A stretch of 64,000 nucleotides of DNA from JBGQAS01 sp963699305 (GTDB lineage: Bacteria; Chloroflexota; Anaerolineae; Anaerolineales; Anaerolineaceae). This document shows positions 55,530 to 64,000 of the stretch, piece by piece. Every line of letters starts with the position of its first letter. The stretch's first letter is position 1. The notes beneath the pieces are model-generated. The model made no database searches. It was not told the DNA's origin and saw only the letters and a program-made list of their open reading frames with translations. The stretch lies in the NCBI GenBank assembly GCA_963699305.1, contig OY969431.1, positions 1,178,001 through 1,242,000 of the forward strand, given 5' to 3'. A program made the position numbers and the translations under genes.

Positions 55530-56525
55530 CTATTCCTTTTCGAAAGGCACACCAAGACCAGCCGGTGGATTCGTCCGAAGTGCGCGGAAGATTTTGGCAA
55601 TTACCTTTCTTGCATCTTCCGGGAGCCCAGCGAGCGTCCGTTCAACCCATTCTGCGTTTCCAATATTCACCAACAAGAGAGTCAAGATCATCAATGGAAA
55701 TGGAGCAGTTTCAAAAATGCGCGAATTCACATTTGGAAGGGCGTGCTGCAGTGCAATTCCGATCCATTGCAGGAAAACGAAGAAGTAAGCTCCCAATGCG
55801 CCACGTAATGGATGCCAACCGCCAAATATCGTAATTGCCAACACAATCCATCCCAAGCCATCCAGACCTGTTAGCTGTCCAGTCCAACCTGGTTTTATGC
55901 TCAATGAATAGAGTGGGCCAGCTATGCCTACAAGCGCACCTCCCAAGGCTGTGTATAAATATCGCAAGGCATTTACATTTGCACCGCGGATATAAGCTGC
56001 AGCAGGGCGTTCACCAATTCCTCGGAGAATCAAACCACCGCGTGTTTTGAAAATCCAAATATAAGCAAGGAAAATTGTAATGTAGCTAATATATACAAAT
56101 ATATTATGACTGAAAAGAATTTGTCCAACGATCGGAATATTGACTAAAATCGGTATATCAACGGATGGCAACTGAATGACTTTCGATCCAATCAAAGGAG
56201 CGCCTAGAAAATATGCCAAGCTCATACATCCCATTGCCAGTACATAACCCACAGCAACTTGCGACTGTTTGAGGGAAATGCTCATAAATGCCACTATCAA
56301 CGCGACAAACGCGCCAATTAAAGCACCAGCAAGAAAACCGAGGATAAAACTACCCGTCGCTGTTGTAACAGCGAATCCTGCCATAGCAGTCAGCAATATT
56401 GTGCCATTGAGAGATAGGTTGATAACCCCAGCTTTTTCGGTGAGCGTTTCGCCAATAACAGCAAAAATAACGGGGGCAGCCCAGGCAAAAATCGATGAAA
56501 TGCTTTGTATCGTTGCGTTATCCAT
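55530..56525 (-). CDS. ABC transporter permease, nucleoside/nucleobase (BMP) type, second
   Basis: A 331-residue permease with about nine membrane helices of the BPD_transp_2 family. It begins MDNATIQSISSIFAWAAPVIFAVIGETLTEKAGVINLSL-like and contains GIGERPAAAYIRGANVNALRY, the YufQ/NupQ signature, in which the GExPxAA(Y/E)xxG loop contacts the ATPase. It forms the heterodimeric channel with the upstream permease, three codons apart. Together with the BMP lipoprotein it should import purine nucleosides, bases or related ureides. Confidence 0.9.
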   Translation of the reverse strand: MDNATIQSISSIFAWAAPVIFAVIGETLTEKAGVINLSLNGTILLTAMAGFAVTTATGSFILGFLAGALIGAFVALIVAFMSISLKQSQVAVGYVLAMGCMSLAYFLGAPLIGSKVIQLPSVDIPILVNIPIVGQILFSHNIFVYISYITIFLAYIWIFKTRGGLILRGIGERPAAAYIRGANVNALRYLYTALGGALVGIAGPLYSLSIKPGWTGQLTGLDGLGWIVLAITIFGGWHPLRGALGAYFFVFLQWIGIALQHALPNVNSRIFETAPFPLMILTLLLVNIGNAEWVERTLAGLPEDARKVIAKIFRALRTNPPAGLGVPFEKE

Positions 56526-56526
56526 G

Positions 56527-57615
56527 TCAGGCTCCTTTGCTTTTCTTGGAAAGAAGCCGGCGGACTCCCTCCATCATAATCACAAAGAGCACAAGTGTTG
56601 CTTGGATTACTCCGGATAGATTAGAATCCAACTTAAGGTCAATATTCAAACCATTACCCCCTTTTTTTAGTGCCATAAATAAAAATGCGATGGGTGCTGC
56701 AATTAATGGTTGATAGTTCGAGATCATTCCCACCATGAGACCGAGGTAGCCATATCCTGAAGCAATGTTGTTTCGTAGTACATGATGGAAACCCATTACC
56801 TGCGTTGCACCAGTCAGACCTGCAAATACTCCACAGAATAGGAACGCAATGATCATATAGCGGGAAGTAGGTATTCCCATCAACATTGAAGAACGATTGT
56901 TCTTGCCAACAGCTTTTATTCTTAATCCAAAATATGTCCCTTTCAAAAGGATGAAAACAACGATCACCCCAAGAATTGCCAAACCGAGAGACCAAAGGCT
57001 AAGATAAGTACCTTTAACTTGCGGTAACCAGTATGCCGCATTGAGTGTATCCGTGCTCCCGGATGCAGTCGCTTCAGGTTTCCATGGGCTGAAAACGAGA
57101 TATAGAAGCACCGCCTCGGATATGAAATTCAGTCCAAGCCCACCGAAAATCTCATTCACTCCTCCAAAAATTTTTAAGGCTCCTACACAAACCGCCCAAA
57201 AAGCACCACCGAACGCTCCCGCAAGTGTCGCTAAAACAATAACTATTCCTCCGGAAACGGGTGTACCACTCAAGCTACGAATAACACCATAAGCAAAAAT
57301 TGCACCCATGGTGATCTGTCCTTCCATCCCGATATTCCAAAGTCCTGCTGTAAACGTAAACATCAGACCGGAGCAAACCAATACAAGTGGCACCCAAGCT
57401 TGCAGCACTTGTGTGATACTTCCCCATGACCCAAAAGCTCCCTTAATGATAATTCCAAAAACTTCCCATGGAGATGCTTTCATAAAAATAACAATCACAG
57501 AAGTGAAAGTAAGTGAAAGAATCACCGCAAGGAGAAGTGAAACTGCCCTGTTCGTCAAAATAGTTTTAAGTGTCGATGAAAAACTGGATGTTTTTGAAAG
57601 TGTTTTTATTGTCAT
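56527..57615 (-). CDS. ABC transporter permease, nucleoside/nucleobase (BMP) type, first
   Basis: A 362-residue permease with about ten membrane helices, of the YufP/NupP class. Seen: LLAVILSLTFTSVIVIFMKASPWEV at the N-terminus, GLWNIGMEGQITMGAIFAYG, and the ATPase-coupling loop GLRIKAVGKNNRSSMLMGIP. It follows the ATPase gene by 20 bases and precedes the partner permease by 1 base. The last residues end LSKKSKGA. No defect is seen. Confidence 0.9.
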   Translation of the reverse strand: MTIKTLSKTSSFSSTLKTILTNRAVSLLLAVILSLTFTSVIVIFMKASPWEVFGIIIKGAFGSWGSITQVLQAWVPLVLVCSGLMFTFTAGLWNIGMEGQITMGAIFAYGVIRSLSGTPVSGGIVIVLATLAGAFGGAFWAVCVGALKIFGGVNEIFGGLGLNFISEAVLLYLVFSPWKPEATASGSTDTLNAAYWLPQVKGTYLSLWSLGLAILGVIVVFILLKGTYFGLRIKAVGKNNRSSMLMGIPTSRYMIIAFLFCGVFAGLTGATQVMGFHHVLRNNIASGYGYLGLMVGMISNYQPLIAAPIAFLFMALKKGGNGLNIDLKLDSNLSGVIQATLVLFVIMMEGVRRLLSKKSKGA

Positions 57616-57635
57616 TAATCACCCATCAATATGTA

Positions 57636-59118
57636 TTAAGTCCAACCTTTTCCGCCGATAAGTTGCCCGAGTTGATCGATGGTAATTTTGGTTGCGTCAT
57701 ACGGCTTGGAAACCCTGCCACCAAAAAATACAATGATCCTGTCACTATACTGTAATACTTCATCCAAATCAGAAGATATGAATAATATACTTGCACCGTC
57801 CTTGCAACGAGTTTTAAGCTTGCTCCAAATATCCATGCTTGATTCGATATCCAATCCCCTAGTCGGATGCTCGAGAAGCAAGAGTTTAAGGGGATCTCTC
57901 ATGAGTGCCAGCAACATACGCTGTTGGTTTCCCCCGGAAAGGGATTCAACTTTACTCATCTTGGTTCCTTTAATATTAAAAGCTTTGATTCGTTCCCCTG
58001 TTAAATCTTCAGAATCTTTGCGATTGATGAAGAAGCCCTTTTGTTTTTCAGCAAGGACAAAATGTTCTGTAAGAGTTAATCCCGGGATTAATCCCTCTTC
58101 CACTCGTGACGCCGGAAGGAAAGTAATACCAGAATTCTTTAAAATCGAAATAATGCCTGCCTACTAGATTCTTGCATTTTACTGATCCATCCTGTAAAAA
58201 GATCCTTCCACCAGATGGTCGAATAATTCCTGCCAAAGCACGCAATATCAGACCCTGACCAGAACCTTCCATACCCGCAAGCCCGATTACTTCCCCTTTC
58301 CGGATATCAAAGTTAACATCGCGAATTTTAAATTTTATGGCATCGATCTCCAGGTTTTCAATTTTCACCATCAAATCATTTTGAAGCTCACATGTCTTTG
58401 CAGATTTTTTTACCACCCTTCCAAACATCATTTCAACCAGCTTATAGGTCTTATATGGAGGTTTTACCTCGCCCACATTCTTACCTTGACGAAAAACAGC
58501 CACCTGGTGACAAAGTGTCTCTACTTCTTCGAGCTTGTGAGAAACGAAAATTATGGATTTGCCTTGTTTTGCCAGCTTGCGCACTGTATCAAATAATCGC
58601 TCTTTCTGAGCAGCTGATATACCGGTTGTCGGTTCATCCAAGATCAAAACTTTAGCGCCTAGCCACAATAATCGTAATATTTCCAATTGTTGTCTCTCAC
58701 CAACCGTTAAGTTTTCAACATATGCGTTGGGAGATATCGAAAATCCAAATTGCTTTTGCAATTCCCCAAATTCTTTTTCAACTTTTTTCTTATCAGGGAA
58801 TATGCCTGCTGGACTTCCGACAATAATGTTATCAATTACCCGCATGGGTGGAAAATCCGAAGGATCCTGATGAAGCATTCCAATTCCAAGTTTCACAGCA
58901 TCTGCGGGAGATGCGATTATTACTTTCTTTCCATCCAGAAGGATTGAACCGGAATCCATTTGATAGAAACCGGATAAAATCTTCATTAATGTGCTTTTTC
59001 CAGCCCCATTTTCCCCTAAAATTCCTTGTATCGTACCTGCTTTAATAATTAAGGTAATATCATCATTTGCATGGACTTTTCCAAAATGCTTGTGAATATT
59101 TCTCAGCTCTACATTCAT
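57636..59118 (-). CDS. ABC transporter ATPase, two nucleotide-binding domains (frameshifted)
   Basis: A YufO/RbsA-type ATPase with two domains. First domain: GENGAGKSTLMKIL (Walker A), LTVGERQQLEILR (signature), KVLILDEPTTG (Walker B). Second domain: a degenerate P-loop GLAGMEGSGQGL, usual for this family. The frame then breaks near 58155-58163; shifting it joins KNLV to AGIISILKNSGITFLPASR, and the rest carries SLSGGNQQRMLLALM and LLLLEHPTRGLD. The restored product is about 494 residues. It would power the two downstream permeases. A terminator-like hairpin separates it from the binding-protein gene. Confidence 0.88.
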
Positions 59119-59140
59119 GGAGTTTCACCGTGGTATTGAA

Positions 59141-59174
59141 GAAAAATAGGGGAAGGCAATTGCCTGCCTTCCCC
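59141..59174 (-). terminator. Intergenic hairpin after the binding-protein gene
   Basis: GGGGAAGGCA (59149-59158) pairs with TGCCTTCCCC (59165-59174); on the minus strand TATTTTTCTTC follows. It should lower expression of the ATPase and permeases relative to the abundant binding protein. Confidence 0.75.
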
Positions 59175-59190
59175 TTCAATTAAAACAATC

Positions 59191-60441
59191 TTATTGAGGT
59201 AGACTCTGACCTTCCATACCTTCCAAAAGCTGTGGTAGGTACCAGATTTGCAGATCAGTTGCAGCAACACCATCAGCAAGATATTGCGTTCCATCCTGAA
59301 GATTCAAGGGACCTTTCCATAGGTTTAATCCCCCCGAAAGTTCCGCGATGAACTGGTCCAGTTTCGTGCTCGCGTCCGCTGATAATGCGGCACCTTTTTC
59401 AAATCCAACCATGCTTGTATCAGGATTGTTGATATCGGTCCAATCGGGACCTAGCCAGGTGAACTCGGTAGTAAAAGTACCATCCGCAACAGATTTAATT
59501 ATGCGCAGGTATTCAGGACCCCAGTTGAAGAAGGGTACACCCAGGCAAATATCAGGAGCAACTTCACAAGCACCCTTATAATCGTAGGGAATCGCCCATA
59601 CAGCCTTGCCTTCGCCCTTGAAGCGGTTAGCTTCTACAGTTGCTTCCGTGGTGTCGATACCAGAAATAACGACATCATATCCACCATTGAAGAATTCATC
59701 AGCAACCTGGGTAGGATCAAGAGTAAAACCAGGAATGTTGAACCAGAAACCGATCCAGGTTACTTTAAACGACAGTGTTGCTGGATCTTTGCCGGCATAA
59801 TGCTCGTAGCAATATTTCGCGCCTAAATACACTGCGGAAGCTAGACGGCGAGTTTCTTCATTGATCAACGGTCCAAGATAACCGATCTTGCCGGTCTGTG
59901 TCGTTAATGCAGCTGCGCATCCGCCCATCATTTTACCGAATTCCATGCGTCCCATGGTGTTTGAGAGATTCGGGAAATTCTTGTAGCCTTTACCATCTGT
60001 CCAGGCACCATCACCGGAAGCATGGATAACAATGATCTCGGGATGTGCTGCGGTGAATTCATGCGCACTTTCTTTCATGTCATCTGAGTTAAAGATGATG
60101 ACTTTTGCACCACGGCCAACAAGTTCTTCTGCCAACTGTGCAGGTGTGGAATCCGGGCGACCTGATATATTGACGTTGTCAATATACAGGAACTCCGAAC
60201 CGGGAATGTTTTCCTGAACATAAAGACCTGCGTCGTAATGCGCTTCGCTCCAGCCATGATCGTTATACGGGCCAACCATTAATATGCCAAAGATCAACGG
60301 CTCAGCAGGTGCTTCTGTAACAACAGGTTCCGTTACAGGCGGTTCCGTTACAACAGGTGTCTCCACAACCTTTTGACCGCAAGCTGACAACACCATGGCT
60401 GCAAGTAAAACAGCAGTCACCACCAACCAAATTCGTTTCAT
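59191..60441 (-). CDS. BMP-family substrate-binding lipoprotein
   Basis: A 416-residue lipoprotein (lipobox LSAC, Cys21) with a Thr/Pro/Val repeat linker (TEPPVTEPVVTEAP) and a Med/BMP-type binding domain. Seen: ILMVGPYNDHGWSEAHYDAG, VIIFNSDDMKESAHEFTAAHP, GKIGYLGPL and SGIDTTEATVEANRFKGEG. BMP proteins bind purine nucleosides or related compounds. It begins after AAAGGAGGAG and carries a likely promoter upstream. The dedicated ATPase and two permeases follow. The ligand here is unknown; the surrounding genes suggest a cyclic ureide or nucleobase. Confidence 0.92.
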   Translation of the reverse strand: MKRIWLVVTAVLLAAMVLSACGQKVVETPVVTEPPVTEPVVTEAPAEPLIFGILMVGPYNDHGWSEAHYDAGLYVQENIPGSEFLYIDNVNISGRPDSTPAQLAEELVGRGAKVIIFNSDDMKESAHEFTAAHPEIIVIHASGDGAWTDGKGYKNFPNLSNTMGRMEFGKMMGGCAAALTTQTGKIGYLGPLINEETRRLASAVYLGAKYCYEHYAGKDPATLSFKVTWIGFWFNIPGFTLDPTQVADEFFNGGYDVVISGIDTTEATVEANRFKGEGKAVWAIPYDYKGACEVAPDICLGVPFFNWGPEYLRIIKSVADGTFTTEFTWLGPDWTDINNPDTSMVGFEKGAALSADASTKLDQFIAELSGGLNLWKGPLNLQDGTQYLADGVAATDLQIWYLPQLLEGMEGQSLPQ

Positions 60442-60565
60442 CGTACTCCTCCTTTAGGAATGTCTAAATTGATTTATTATCCGTGCCTATTCCTGTATCT
60501 ACCGGGAGAAACACCTCCTTTCGAGCATCATAGAAATGTTATGTCGATATCAGTAGTTCGGGTTA

Positions 60566-60593
60566 ATTTTACTCCAAGTAAATTCGACTGCAA
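60566..60593 (-). promoter_or_regulatory. Candidate promoter of the ABC transporter genes
   Basis: On the minus strand TTGCAG (60588-60593), 16-base spacer, TAAAAT (60566-60571). It lies in the 176-base gap between carbamate kinase and the binding-protein gene, so the transporter can be transcribed on its own. Confidence 0.45.
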
Positions 60594-60617
60594 AAAGTAC
60601 AACCTTAAGGATTTGTG

Positions 60618-61571
60618 TTATTGAACGATCCACGTTCCGGTTTCACCGCGCAACGCCCGACCTATGTTTTCAGGATTGGTGATCAAAGCTTGCTTGCCAC
60701 CAGATTCGAGGAACCAGATGATAGCTTGAATTTTGGGTGCCATGGAGCCTTTGGCGAAATGAGTTCCTTCCGCCAGGTATTGTTTTGCTTCTGCCAGGGT
60801 TATTTTATCGAGCCATTTTTGGTCCGGTTTTCCAAAATTCAAGGCAACTTTTTCGACTGCGGTAGAAATGAGCAGTAGATCCGCCTTGATTTCGCGGGCG
60901 AGCAAGCTGCTGGCATAATCCTTGTCTATGACCGCTGCAGTTCCCACATACTCACCTTCACCTTTATCGATAACGGGAATGCCGCCACCCCCGACCGTGA
61001 TGACCACAACTCCGGCTTTAATAAGCGTATTCACAGATTCAAGCTCAACTACTTCCTGGGGGATCGGAGAAGCAACAACACGTCTCCACCCGCGGCCGGA
61101 ATCTTCAACGACAGTCCATCCGAGGTCTTTTTGTCGTTGTTTGGCTTCTCCCTCCTCCATGAAGCCGCCAATTGGTTTGGAAGGATTTTGAAATGCTTTA
61201 TCGTTTTTATCCACCAAAACCTGAGTGACGATTGTGCAAACCGGTTTCTTGATCCCTCTTTTAAATAGATCATTCTGAAGGTTCTGTTGTAAGGCATACC
61301 CAATTGCACCTTGTGAATCCGCACCGCATACATCCAACGGCACTTCATGCATCCCTTCCAATTTATGGGCAATTTCCGAACGCCGCAAAATGAAACCAAC
61401 CTGTGGTCCATTGCCATGCCCGATTGCCACATCCCATCCCGCTTCGATCATATCTGCGATGTGGTGGCAGGATTCTTTGGCAGCTAAATATTGATCCTCA
61501 ACGGTTTGATGTTTGCCATCTTTGATGAGTGAATTTCCGCCGATTGCTACAACTGCTACTTTTTTTGTCAT
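60618..61571 (-). CDS. arcC: Carbamate kinase
   Basis: Converts carbamoyl phosphate and ADP to ATP, carbon dioxide and ammonia. Seen: VVAIGGNSLIKDG, GHGNGPQVGFILRRSE, DVCGADSQGAIGYALQQ, VTVGGGGIPV and KGSMAPKIQAIIWFLESG, all landmarks of ArcC/YqeA. Length is 317 residues. It lies just after the two carbamoyltransferase genes (21 bases), so it is the energy-yielding step for carbamoyl phosphate made by them. No arginine deiminase gene is nearby, which argues against an ordinary arginine deiminase pathway. Confidence 0.95.
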   Translation of the reverse strand: MTKKVAVVAIGGNSLIKDGKHQTVEDQYLAAKESCHHIADMIEAGWDVAIGHGNGPQVGFILRRSEIAHKLEGMHEVPLDVCGADSQGAIGYALQQNLQNDLFKRGIKKPVCTIVTQVLVDKNDKAFQNPSKPIGGFMEEGEAKQRQKDLGWTVVEDSGRGWRRVVASPIPQEVVELESVNTLIKAGVVVITVGGGGIPVIDKGEGEYVGTAAVIDKDYASSLLAREIKADLLLISTAVEKVALNFGKPDQKWLDKITLAEAKQYLAEGTHFAKGSMAPKIQAIIWFLESGGKQALITNPENIGRALRGETGTWIVQ

Positions 61572-61592
61572 ATGAATTCTCCGTTTTTTTCT

Positions 61593-62573
61593 CTAACCCA
61601 TCGTTAATGCCATGACAGCTTTTTGAGCGTGCATGCGGTTTTCTGCCTCATCATAGACAACAGATTGGGCACTATCAATCACACTGTCCGTGACTTCAAT
61701 ATTCCGATCGGCAGGCAATGGATGCATATAGATTGCATCATCTTTTGCGAGTTTCATCCGTTTATCGTTCGTGATCCAACTCTCGTATTTCTTAATGATA
61801 TCCGCGCCTTCTTTTTCGTCCGGTGTATGCACCATGGCGCCCCAGGATTTGGCATAGATGATATCTGCATCTTTGAACGCTTTATCCATGTCATCCATAA
61901 CTTCGAATCCGACTTTGAATTTTTTTGCTTGTTCTTTTGCCTGTTCCATGATTTCCGGCATTAAGCGGAACTCCGGCGGATGGGCAAGAACAACATCCAT
62001 TCCAAAGCGGGGCATTTGCAAGATCAGACTTTGAGGTACTGACATTGGTTTTTGATACGAGGCTGCGTATGCCCATGAAACAACCATCTTCTTTTTGCGC
62101 AGGTTTGCACCTTTTTTCTCGACGATGGTCATGATATCTGCCAGGCATTGAAATGGATGGTAAATATCACATTGCATGTTCAATACTGGAACGCGGGAAT
62201 GTTTAGCGACTTCATTAATGTATTTATTTCCCTTTCCCCAATCAACATGTCGGATGGCAAGTCCATCAAAATAGCGTCCCAGAATTTCGCCGATTTCTTT
62301 GGGTGTATCGCCATGAGAGATTTGTGTTGTTTTGGAGTCAATGAATGCCCCGTGACCACCCAATTGAGCCATTCCAGCTTCAAATGATCCGCGAGTACGG
62401 GTACTGCTGAAGAAGAACAACATTGCCAAGACTTTGTCCCGCAAGTATGCATGAGGTTCGTTTAAAGCTCTTTTGCGTTTTAGATCAAAGGCTACGTCGA
62501 GAACAGTTTCGACTTCTTCCAGGCTGAAATCCAGATCACCGATCAGATCGCGTCCATGTAAAAATGTTTGCAT
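61593..62573 (-). CDS. Ornithine-carbamoyltransferase-like enzyme, substrate uncertain
   Basis: A 326-residue transcarbamylase. Carbamoyl-phosphate motif: SSTRTR at 56-61 (FFFSSTRTRGSFEAGM) and HPFQ at 139-142 in CDIYHPFQCLADIM. The C-terminal domain has ADIIYAKSWGAM and YMHPLPADRNIEV, where OTCases have HCLP; the Cys that helps bind ornithine is Pro here. The tail VVYDEAENRMHAQKAVMAL is of OTC type. It probably works in the catabolic direction, releasing carbamoyl phosphate from an N-carbamoyl compound. It resembles the YgeW group in setting but is about 70 residues shorter than E. coli YgeW. Start ATG 62573. Confidence 0.8.
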   Translation of the reverse strand: MQTFLHGRDLIGDLDFSLEEVETVLDVAFDLKRKRALNEPHAYLRDKVLAMLFFFSSTRTRGSFEAGMAQLGGHGAFIDSKTTQISHGDTPKEIGEILGRYFDGLAIRHVDWGKGNKYINEVAKHSRVPVLNMQCDIYHPFQCLADIMTIVEKKGANLRKKKMVVSWAYAASYQKPMSVPQSLILQMPRFGMDVVLAHPPEFRLMPEIMEQAKEQAKKFKVGFEVMDDMDKAFKDADIIYAKSWGAMVHTPDEKEGADIIKKYESWITNDKRMKLAKDDAIYMHPLPADRNIEVTDSVIDSAQSVVYDEAENRMHAQKAVMALTMG

Positions 62574-62634
62574 ATTTCCTCCTTATTTCACCGTCCATGA
62601 CAAAGTAAAAACCTATCATAGCCGGTTTATTGGA

Positions 62635-63585
62635 TTATTCCATTGCTCCAAGAACCAATGCCAGGAGCGCCATGCGCATCACAACTCCGTTATAAGCTTC
62701 CTGCCAATAACGTGACCAACGGGTGATATCCACATCGGGTGGAATTTCATCCATGCGGGGTAGAGAATGCAGCAAGATGGCATCCGGTTTGGCTTTCGTT
62801 TCCAACAGTTCACGAGTGATCTTGTAGTTGGCAGGGGTCATTCCGTGATCACCAGCTTCCTGCCTGGATTTGGTGTAATCCGGTTGAACGACGGGTTCCA
62901 CCAGGATCACATCCGCATCACCGATCGCCTGTTCCACATGCTCTGCTTCTCTAAAGTTCAAACTATATTGCTTCAACTCATCCTTGAACTCTGGTTTGAG
63001 CGTCATCTCCGGAGGAGCTACATACGTAATTGGGCAGTCAAACTGGGTCAACGCATATGACAAAGAGTGCATTGTGCGCATGCGCATGTCACCAACCGCC
63101 AACCATTTTAGTCCATCGATATGACCCTTTTCGGTCAATACAGTATAGAGATCAGTGAGGATCTGTGTTGGATGCTCACCCCAGCCATCTCCACCATTGA
63201 TGATGGGGACACTTGCCCATTTCGCTGCTTCCATCGGCGCACCTTGCTGGAAATGACGCATGACAATGACATCACCGTAAAACTCGAGCATCTTCACGGT
63301 ATCCTTGATGCTTTCCTGGTACCAGTCACCTGCGCGGGTCATCTTTGCATCGGAAAAACCAGTGACATGACCACCGAGACGATGCATGGCTGCTTCATGT
63401 GCCAGACGTGTGCGGGTGGAAGGTTGGTAAAAAGCGGTGACCATTGTCTTTTCAGCAAGCATGTCACTATTGCGACGATTTCGGGCAATCGGCTCGAGTT
63501 CTGTAGCAACATCAAAGACATGAAAGAATTCGTTCCGTTCAAAATCTTTCAGAGAAAGAATATCACGACCAGAAAAACTACGCAT
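62635..63585 (-). CDS. Aspartate-carbamoyltransferase-like enzyme with altered 80s loop
   Basis: A 316-residue transcarbamylase. Carbamoyl-phosphate site: PSTRTR at 55-60, VMRH at 108-111, HPTQ at 138-141. The C-terminal HSLPRMDEIPPDVD and the tail NGVVMRMALLALVLG match ATCase closely. The loop that in E. coli ATCase carries catalytic Ser80 and Lys84 (TSLGKKGET) reads TRAGDWYQES here, so both residues are absent. No regulatory PyrI gene or pyrC is adjacent. With a second transcarbamylase and carbamate kinase next to it, a catabolic role on another carbamoylated amine is more likely than pyrimidine synthesis. Confidence 0.82.
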   Translation of the reverse strand: MRSFSGRDILSLKDFERNEFFHVFDVATELEPIARNRRNSDMLAEKTMVTAFYQPSTRTRLAHEAAMHRLGGHVTGFSDAKMTRAGDWYQESIKDTVKMLEFYGDVIVMRHFQQGAPMEAAKWASVPIINGGDGWGEHPTQILTDLYTVLTEKGHIDGLKWLAVGDMRMRTMHSLSYALTQFDCPITYVAPPEMTLKPEFKDELKQYSLNFREAEHVEQAIGDADVILVEPVVQPDYTKSRQEAGDHGMTPANYKITRELLETKAKPDAILLHSLPRMDEIPPDVDITRWSRYWQEAYNGVVMRMALLALVLGAME

Positions 63586-63664
63586 TTTTTACTCCTTAGG
63601 TTGTTATATGATTTTTTTATCGGTACAATAGATTTTTACGGATATCGTAATTCGTGCCTCCTCA

Positions 63665-64000
63665 TTATCTCTTGTTATTTCCCACCCTACGGACAACGTG
63701 GAAACGAAAATATCCGGGCAGGAAATGGCTGATGGAATGATCAATGACTACACCCTCCGTCGATACCAGTTGCGCAGTGAATCTTAATAGTACATCGCTG
63801 CGCTGAATCTGTAATGCACGAGCCAATTCAGGAGAGGCTGCGACTGCACTGATCTCAGTCTTTGAATGCGCAAGGTGTGGATAATCTCGTTTAAGAAGAA
63901 AATCCAAAACTGAACCTGTGAAACCTACCTTTAACTCATCGGGCGAAAGAATATTCTCAGGAAGTACATCTTCCAAGTATGCGATGGGCAATTTCTCCGT
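63665..64000 (-). CDS. GntR-family regulator, UTRA effector domain (N-terminus beyond window)
   Basis: Open frame to the window edge, 111 residues seen. The visible part is a UTRA ligand-binding domain of the HutC/GntR type: ALQIQRSDVLLRFTAQLVSTEGVVIDHSISHFLPGYFRFHVVRR, where paired acidic and basic residues sense a small ligand. The DNA-binding wing helix would lie to the right of the window. It is immediately upstream of the ATCase-like gene on the same strand (79-base gap) and is the natural regulator of the ureide island. The effector is unknown. Confidence 0.75.
   Translation of the reverse strand, partial: TEKLPIAYLEDVLPENILSPDELKVGFTGSVLDFLLKRDYPHLAHSKTEISAVAASPELARALQIQRSDVLLRFTAQLVSTEGVVIDHSISHFLPGYFRFHVVRRVGNNKR

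Noticed and set aside
58048..59118. Possible in-frame UGA (selenocysteine) in the ABC ATPase
   Set aside because: The break is a change of reading frame, not an in-frame stop; the family has no selenoproteins.
60300..60360. Short direct repeats in the binding-protein gene
   Set aside because: They encode the ordinary Thr/Pro/Val linker after the lipobox and are not a mobile or CRISPR-like repeat.
60505..60525. Strong AAAGGAGG sequence within the gap before the binding-protein gene
   Set aside because: No start codon with an open frame follows at a suitable distance; the real start has its own AAAGGAGGAG.
61593..63585. Assignment of the two transcarbamylases as pyrB and argF
   Set aside because: Key acceptor-site residues differ, and the neighbours are carbamate kinase, importer and hydantoinase instead of biosynthetic genes. 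Kept as an alternative only.

Overview
The window looks like a piece of a chromosome from the phylum Chloroflexota, most likely class Anaerolineae. This is inferred from the mix of gene content: many lipoproteins with Pro/Thr-rich linkers, an NBR1-type Ig lipoprotein beside recA, a deazaflavin-type reductase, a type I glutamine synthetase and a selenocysteine factor. Base composition is moderate. No rRNA, tRNA, CRISPR array, phage or insertion sequence was seen. Both ends cut through a gene (a GH3 family protein on the left, a GntR/UTRA regulator on the right).

Layout. 1-5.4 kb: GH3, glycerophosphodiesterase, an AAA ATPase, a glycosyltransferase and an EamA transporter. 5.4-13.3 kb: alr-recJ facing tgt-uppP, a DDN-like reductase, and glnA behind a long structured leader. 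13.3-24.2 kb: a lipoprotein, typA, an MFS carrier, a PerR-catalase unit with PerR-type operators, a GH2 enzyme, recA with an SOS-type box, and two surface proteins. 24.2-34.3 kb: mtnA-adenosine kinase-ahcY (methylthioadenosine and SAH recycling), a TPR lytic transglycosylase, ppdK and an MFS exporter. 34.4-41.7 kb: a lone receiver protein, an SppA-type protease with a DUF4350-like partner, the tdk-hpt-cca-hydrolase operon and a NagD-type phosphatase. 41.7-49.7 kb: rplU-rpmA-rpmE, selB, two coiled-coil proteins and three membrane proteins resembling the antiporter part of complex I or hydrogenase-4. 49.7-64 kb: an all-minus-strand catabolic island.

The island is the strongest candidate for an incompletely described system. 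A GntR regulator is followed by two divergent carbamoyltransferases, carbamate kinase, a BMP-type nucleoside/nucleobase ABC transporter, two fold-II PLP enzymes and a hydantoinase. Together they suggest uptake of a cyclic ureide (purine or pyrimidine breakdown product, or hydantoin), ring opening, phosphorolytic removal of carbamoyl groups, ATP gain through carbamate kinase, and PLP-dependent breakdown of the amino-acid product. The logic resembles the E. coli yge/hyuA/yqeA cluster but the enzyme set differs.

Other unusual items: ribosomal protein L31 fused to an RNA polymerase alpha C-terminal-like domain; UppP fused to a phosphate-binding-protein-like domain; several promoters whose -10 box sits about 7 bases before the start codon, implying leaderless mRNAs; and eight conserved genes each broken by one apparent single-base frameshift, often in a short homopolymer. 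The last point suggests sequencing or assembly error more than gene decay.
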